From positions 1-5,830 of the forward strand of contig JAJYDI010000110.1 in assembly GCA_021777635.1 (NCBI GenBank): a stretch of 5,830 nucleotides of DNA. Reading direction: 5' to 3'. Below, piece by piece: positions 4,389 through 5,830 of this stretch. Origin of the DNA: Pseudomonadota bacterium. Lineage in GTDB: Bacteria; Pseudomonadota; Gammaproteobacteria; Xanthomonadales; Rhodanobacteraceae. A program made the translations under genes and the position numbers. The notes under the pieces are model-generated. The model worked only from the letters and a program-made list of their open reading frames with translations. It was not told the DNA's origin and did no database searches. Position 1 is the first letter of the stretch, and each line of letters starts with the position of its first letter.

Positions 4389-5830
4389 TCACTGATCTGG
4401 GTCAGACGCGGTGCCGAACGTCTGCGTCCACAACGCATCGACGCGGCGTTCGACGGCGGGATCGGACCGGATCGGCCGGCCCCAGGTGCGCGTGGTCTCG
4501 CCCGGCCACTTGCTGGTGGCGTCGATGCCGAGCTTGCCGCCGAGGTGGGGCTGCGGGCTGGCGAAGTCGAGGTAGTCCACCGGCGTGTTTTCGGTGATCA
4601 GGCAGTCGCGTGCCGGATCCACCCGCGTCGACAGCGCCCACAGCACGTCGTCCCAGTTGCGTACATCGATGTCGTCGTCGGTGATGATCACGAACTTGGT
4701 GTAGGTGAACTGGCGCAGGTACGACCAGACCGCGAACATCATGCGCCGCGCGTGGCCCGGATAGCGCTTGCGGATGCTGACCACGGCGAGGCGATAGGAG
4801 CACGCCGCCGCGGGCAGGTAGAAATCGACGACCTCGGGAAAGATCCGGCGCAGGATCGGCACGAACAGGTCGTTCAGCGCCATCGCCAGCATCGATGGCT
4901 CGTCGTGCGGCGAGCGCCCCATCCAGCTGCCCTGGTAGATCGCGTCCTCGCGCCGGCAGATGCGCTCGATGGTGAACACCGGAAAGCGGTCGACCGCGTT
5001 GTAGTAGCCGGTGTGATCGCCGAACGGCCCCTCCAGCGCGCTGTCACCGGGCTGGATGTGGCCCTCGAGCACGATCTCGGCGCCGGCCGGCAGGTCCAGC
5101 CCGGTCAGACGGCTGCGCAGCACGTGCCCGCGCGCGCCGCGCAGCAGGCCCGCGAACTCGAATTCCGAGAGGGTGTCCGGCAGCGGCGCCACCGCCGCCA
5201 GCGTGGTCGCCGGGTCGGCGCCGATCGCGACCGCCAGCGGGAATGGTTCGCGCGGATGCAGCTCGCACCACTCGGCGTAGTCCTGGGCACCGCCGCGATG
5301 CGCCAGCCAGCGCATGATCACGCGGTTGCGGCCGATTACCTGCATGCGGTAAATGCCGATGTTCTGGCGGTCCAGCCGCTGGCTGCGCGTGATCACCAGA
5401 CCCAGCGTGACCAGCGGGCCGGCGTCCTCGGGCCAGCAGGTCTGGATCGGCAGATCGCCGAGATCGACCTCCTCGCCCTGCCGGCAGTCGGCGAGGAACG
5501 CTGCCGTGGTGACCGTGCGCGGTGCCACCAGCGCCAGCTGGCCGTAGGCGGGCAGGGCCGACACGGCTTCGCGCAGCGAGCCCGGCCAGCGCGGCTCCTT
5601 GAGCGCGGCGAGCAGTTCGCCCAGTTCGCGCATCGTGGCCACCGGACGGCGCCCCAGCGCCAGCTGGATGCGCTCGGCGCTGCCGAACACATTGCCGAGA
5701 AAGCGGTGCCTGCTCGCGCCGGCGCGTTCGAACAGCAGGGCGGGGCCGGCGCTGCGCTGCGCGCGCTGGCAAAACGTGGTGATTTCGAGATGCGGGTCCA
5801 CCGTCGCGCCGACCCGGCGTAGCTCGCCGC
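4389..5830 (-). CDS. ubiD: UbiD, 3-polyprenyl-4-hydroxybenzoate decarboxylase (N-terminal ~19 residues outside window)
   Basis: Prenylated-FMN-dependent decarboxylase that converts polyprenyl-4-hydroxybenzoate to polyprenylphenol; its cofactor comes from UbiX. 479 residues are visible. The frame is open to the right edge and the first residues ([16 protein letters not shown]) match E. coli UbiD from about residue 20, so the GTG at 5801 is internal and full length is ~498 (E. coli 497). Seen: GGPALLFE-like [32 protein letters not shown] (Arg expected at the catalytic site), [31 protein letters not shown] (Glu/Asp of the active site), [58 protein letters not shown] and WGRPI. Nothing appears broken. 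It is the first visible gene of the ubiD-ubiU-ubiV run; any promoter lies outside the window. UbiD works without oxygen, so it serves both the aerobic and anaerobic routes. Confidence 0.97.
   Translation of the reverse strand, partial: GELRRVGATVDPHLEITTFCQRAQRSAGPALLFERAGASRHRFLGNVFGSAERIQLALGRRPVATMRELGELLAALKEPRWPGSLREAVSALPAYGQLALVAPRTVTTAAFLADCRQGEEVDLGDLPIQTCWPEDAGPLVTLGLVITRSQRLDRQNIGIYRMQVIGRNRVIMRWLAHRGGAQDYAEWCELHPREPFPLAVAIGADPATTLAAVAPLPDTLSEFEFAGLLRGARGHVLRSRLTGLDLPAGAEIVLEGHIQPGDSALEGPFGDHTGYYNAVDRFPVFTIERICRREDAIYQGSWMGRSPHDEPSMLAMALNDLFVPILRRIFPEVVDFYLPAAACSYRLAVVSIRKRYPGHARRMMFAVWSYLRQFTYTKFVIITDDDIDVRNWDDVLWALSTRVDPARDCLITENTPVDYLDFASPQPHLGGKLGIDATSKWPGETTRTWGRPIRSDPAVERRVDALWTQTFGTASDPDQ

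Noticed and set aside
4545..5822. 425-codon plus-strand open frame opposite ubiD
   Set aside because: His/Arg/Gln-rich shadow; the minus strand encodes UbiD over the whole length.
1..5830. tRNA/rRNA genes, CRISPR arrays, insertion sequences, attachment sites
   Set aside because: No cloverleaf-like segments, regularly spaced repeats, transposase motifs or terminal repeats were noticed by eye.

Overview
The window (about two-thirds G+C, no mobile elements, no RNA genes seen) looks like chromosomal DNA of a ubiquinone-making proteobacterium. The ubi proteins align closely with their E. coli counterparts, as recalled from memory, and there is a pilin-like secreted protein. This suggests a high-GC gammaproteobacterium of Xanthomonadales/Rhodanobacteraceae type. 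A betaproteobacterium is possible, and the sequence alone does not fix the genus.

Layout: the left part reads rightward: the 3' two-thirds of a glutaryl-CoA dehydrogenase gene (gcdH, 1-784), a small exported protein with a type IV pilin-like globular domain (794-1243), a 91-bp gap with a possible FNR/Anr-type anaerobic promoter, and a two-domain gene (1335-2222). The right part reads leftward as a compact operon: ubiD (4389 to the window edge, start missing), ubiU (3336-4331) and ubiV (2410-3327). The two gene sets converge on a 187-bp intergenic stretch rich in inverted repeats (2223-2409).

The unifying theme is oxygen-independent ubiquinone biosynthesis. UbiU and UbiV are the 4Fe-4S U32-family partners that hydroxylate the quinone ring without O2, and all eight cluster cysteines are present. 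UbiT is the SCP2-domain lipid-binding accessory protein. UbiD is the prenylated-FMN decarboxylase acting on the polyprenyl-4-hydroxybenzoate intermediate.

The most striking point is that UbiT is the C-terminal half of a fusion. Its first ~92 residues are an AroQ-type chorismate mutase that aligns without gaps to the E. coli PheA mutase domain and keeps seven of eight active-site residues. Chorismate mutase makes prephenate. Prephenate has been implicated as the hydroxyl source for the related U32-family RNA hydroxylases RlhA and TrhP. The fusion therefore suggests that this operon encodes its own local supply of the hydroxyl donor for UbiUV. That link is inference, but it is specific and testable. 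GcdH feeds electrons through ETF to the quinone pool, so its position here may be functionally related or only accidental.
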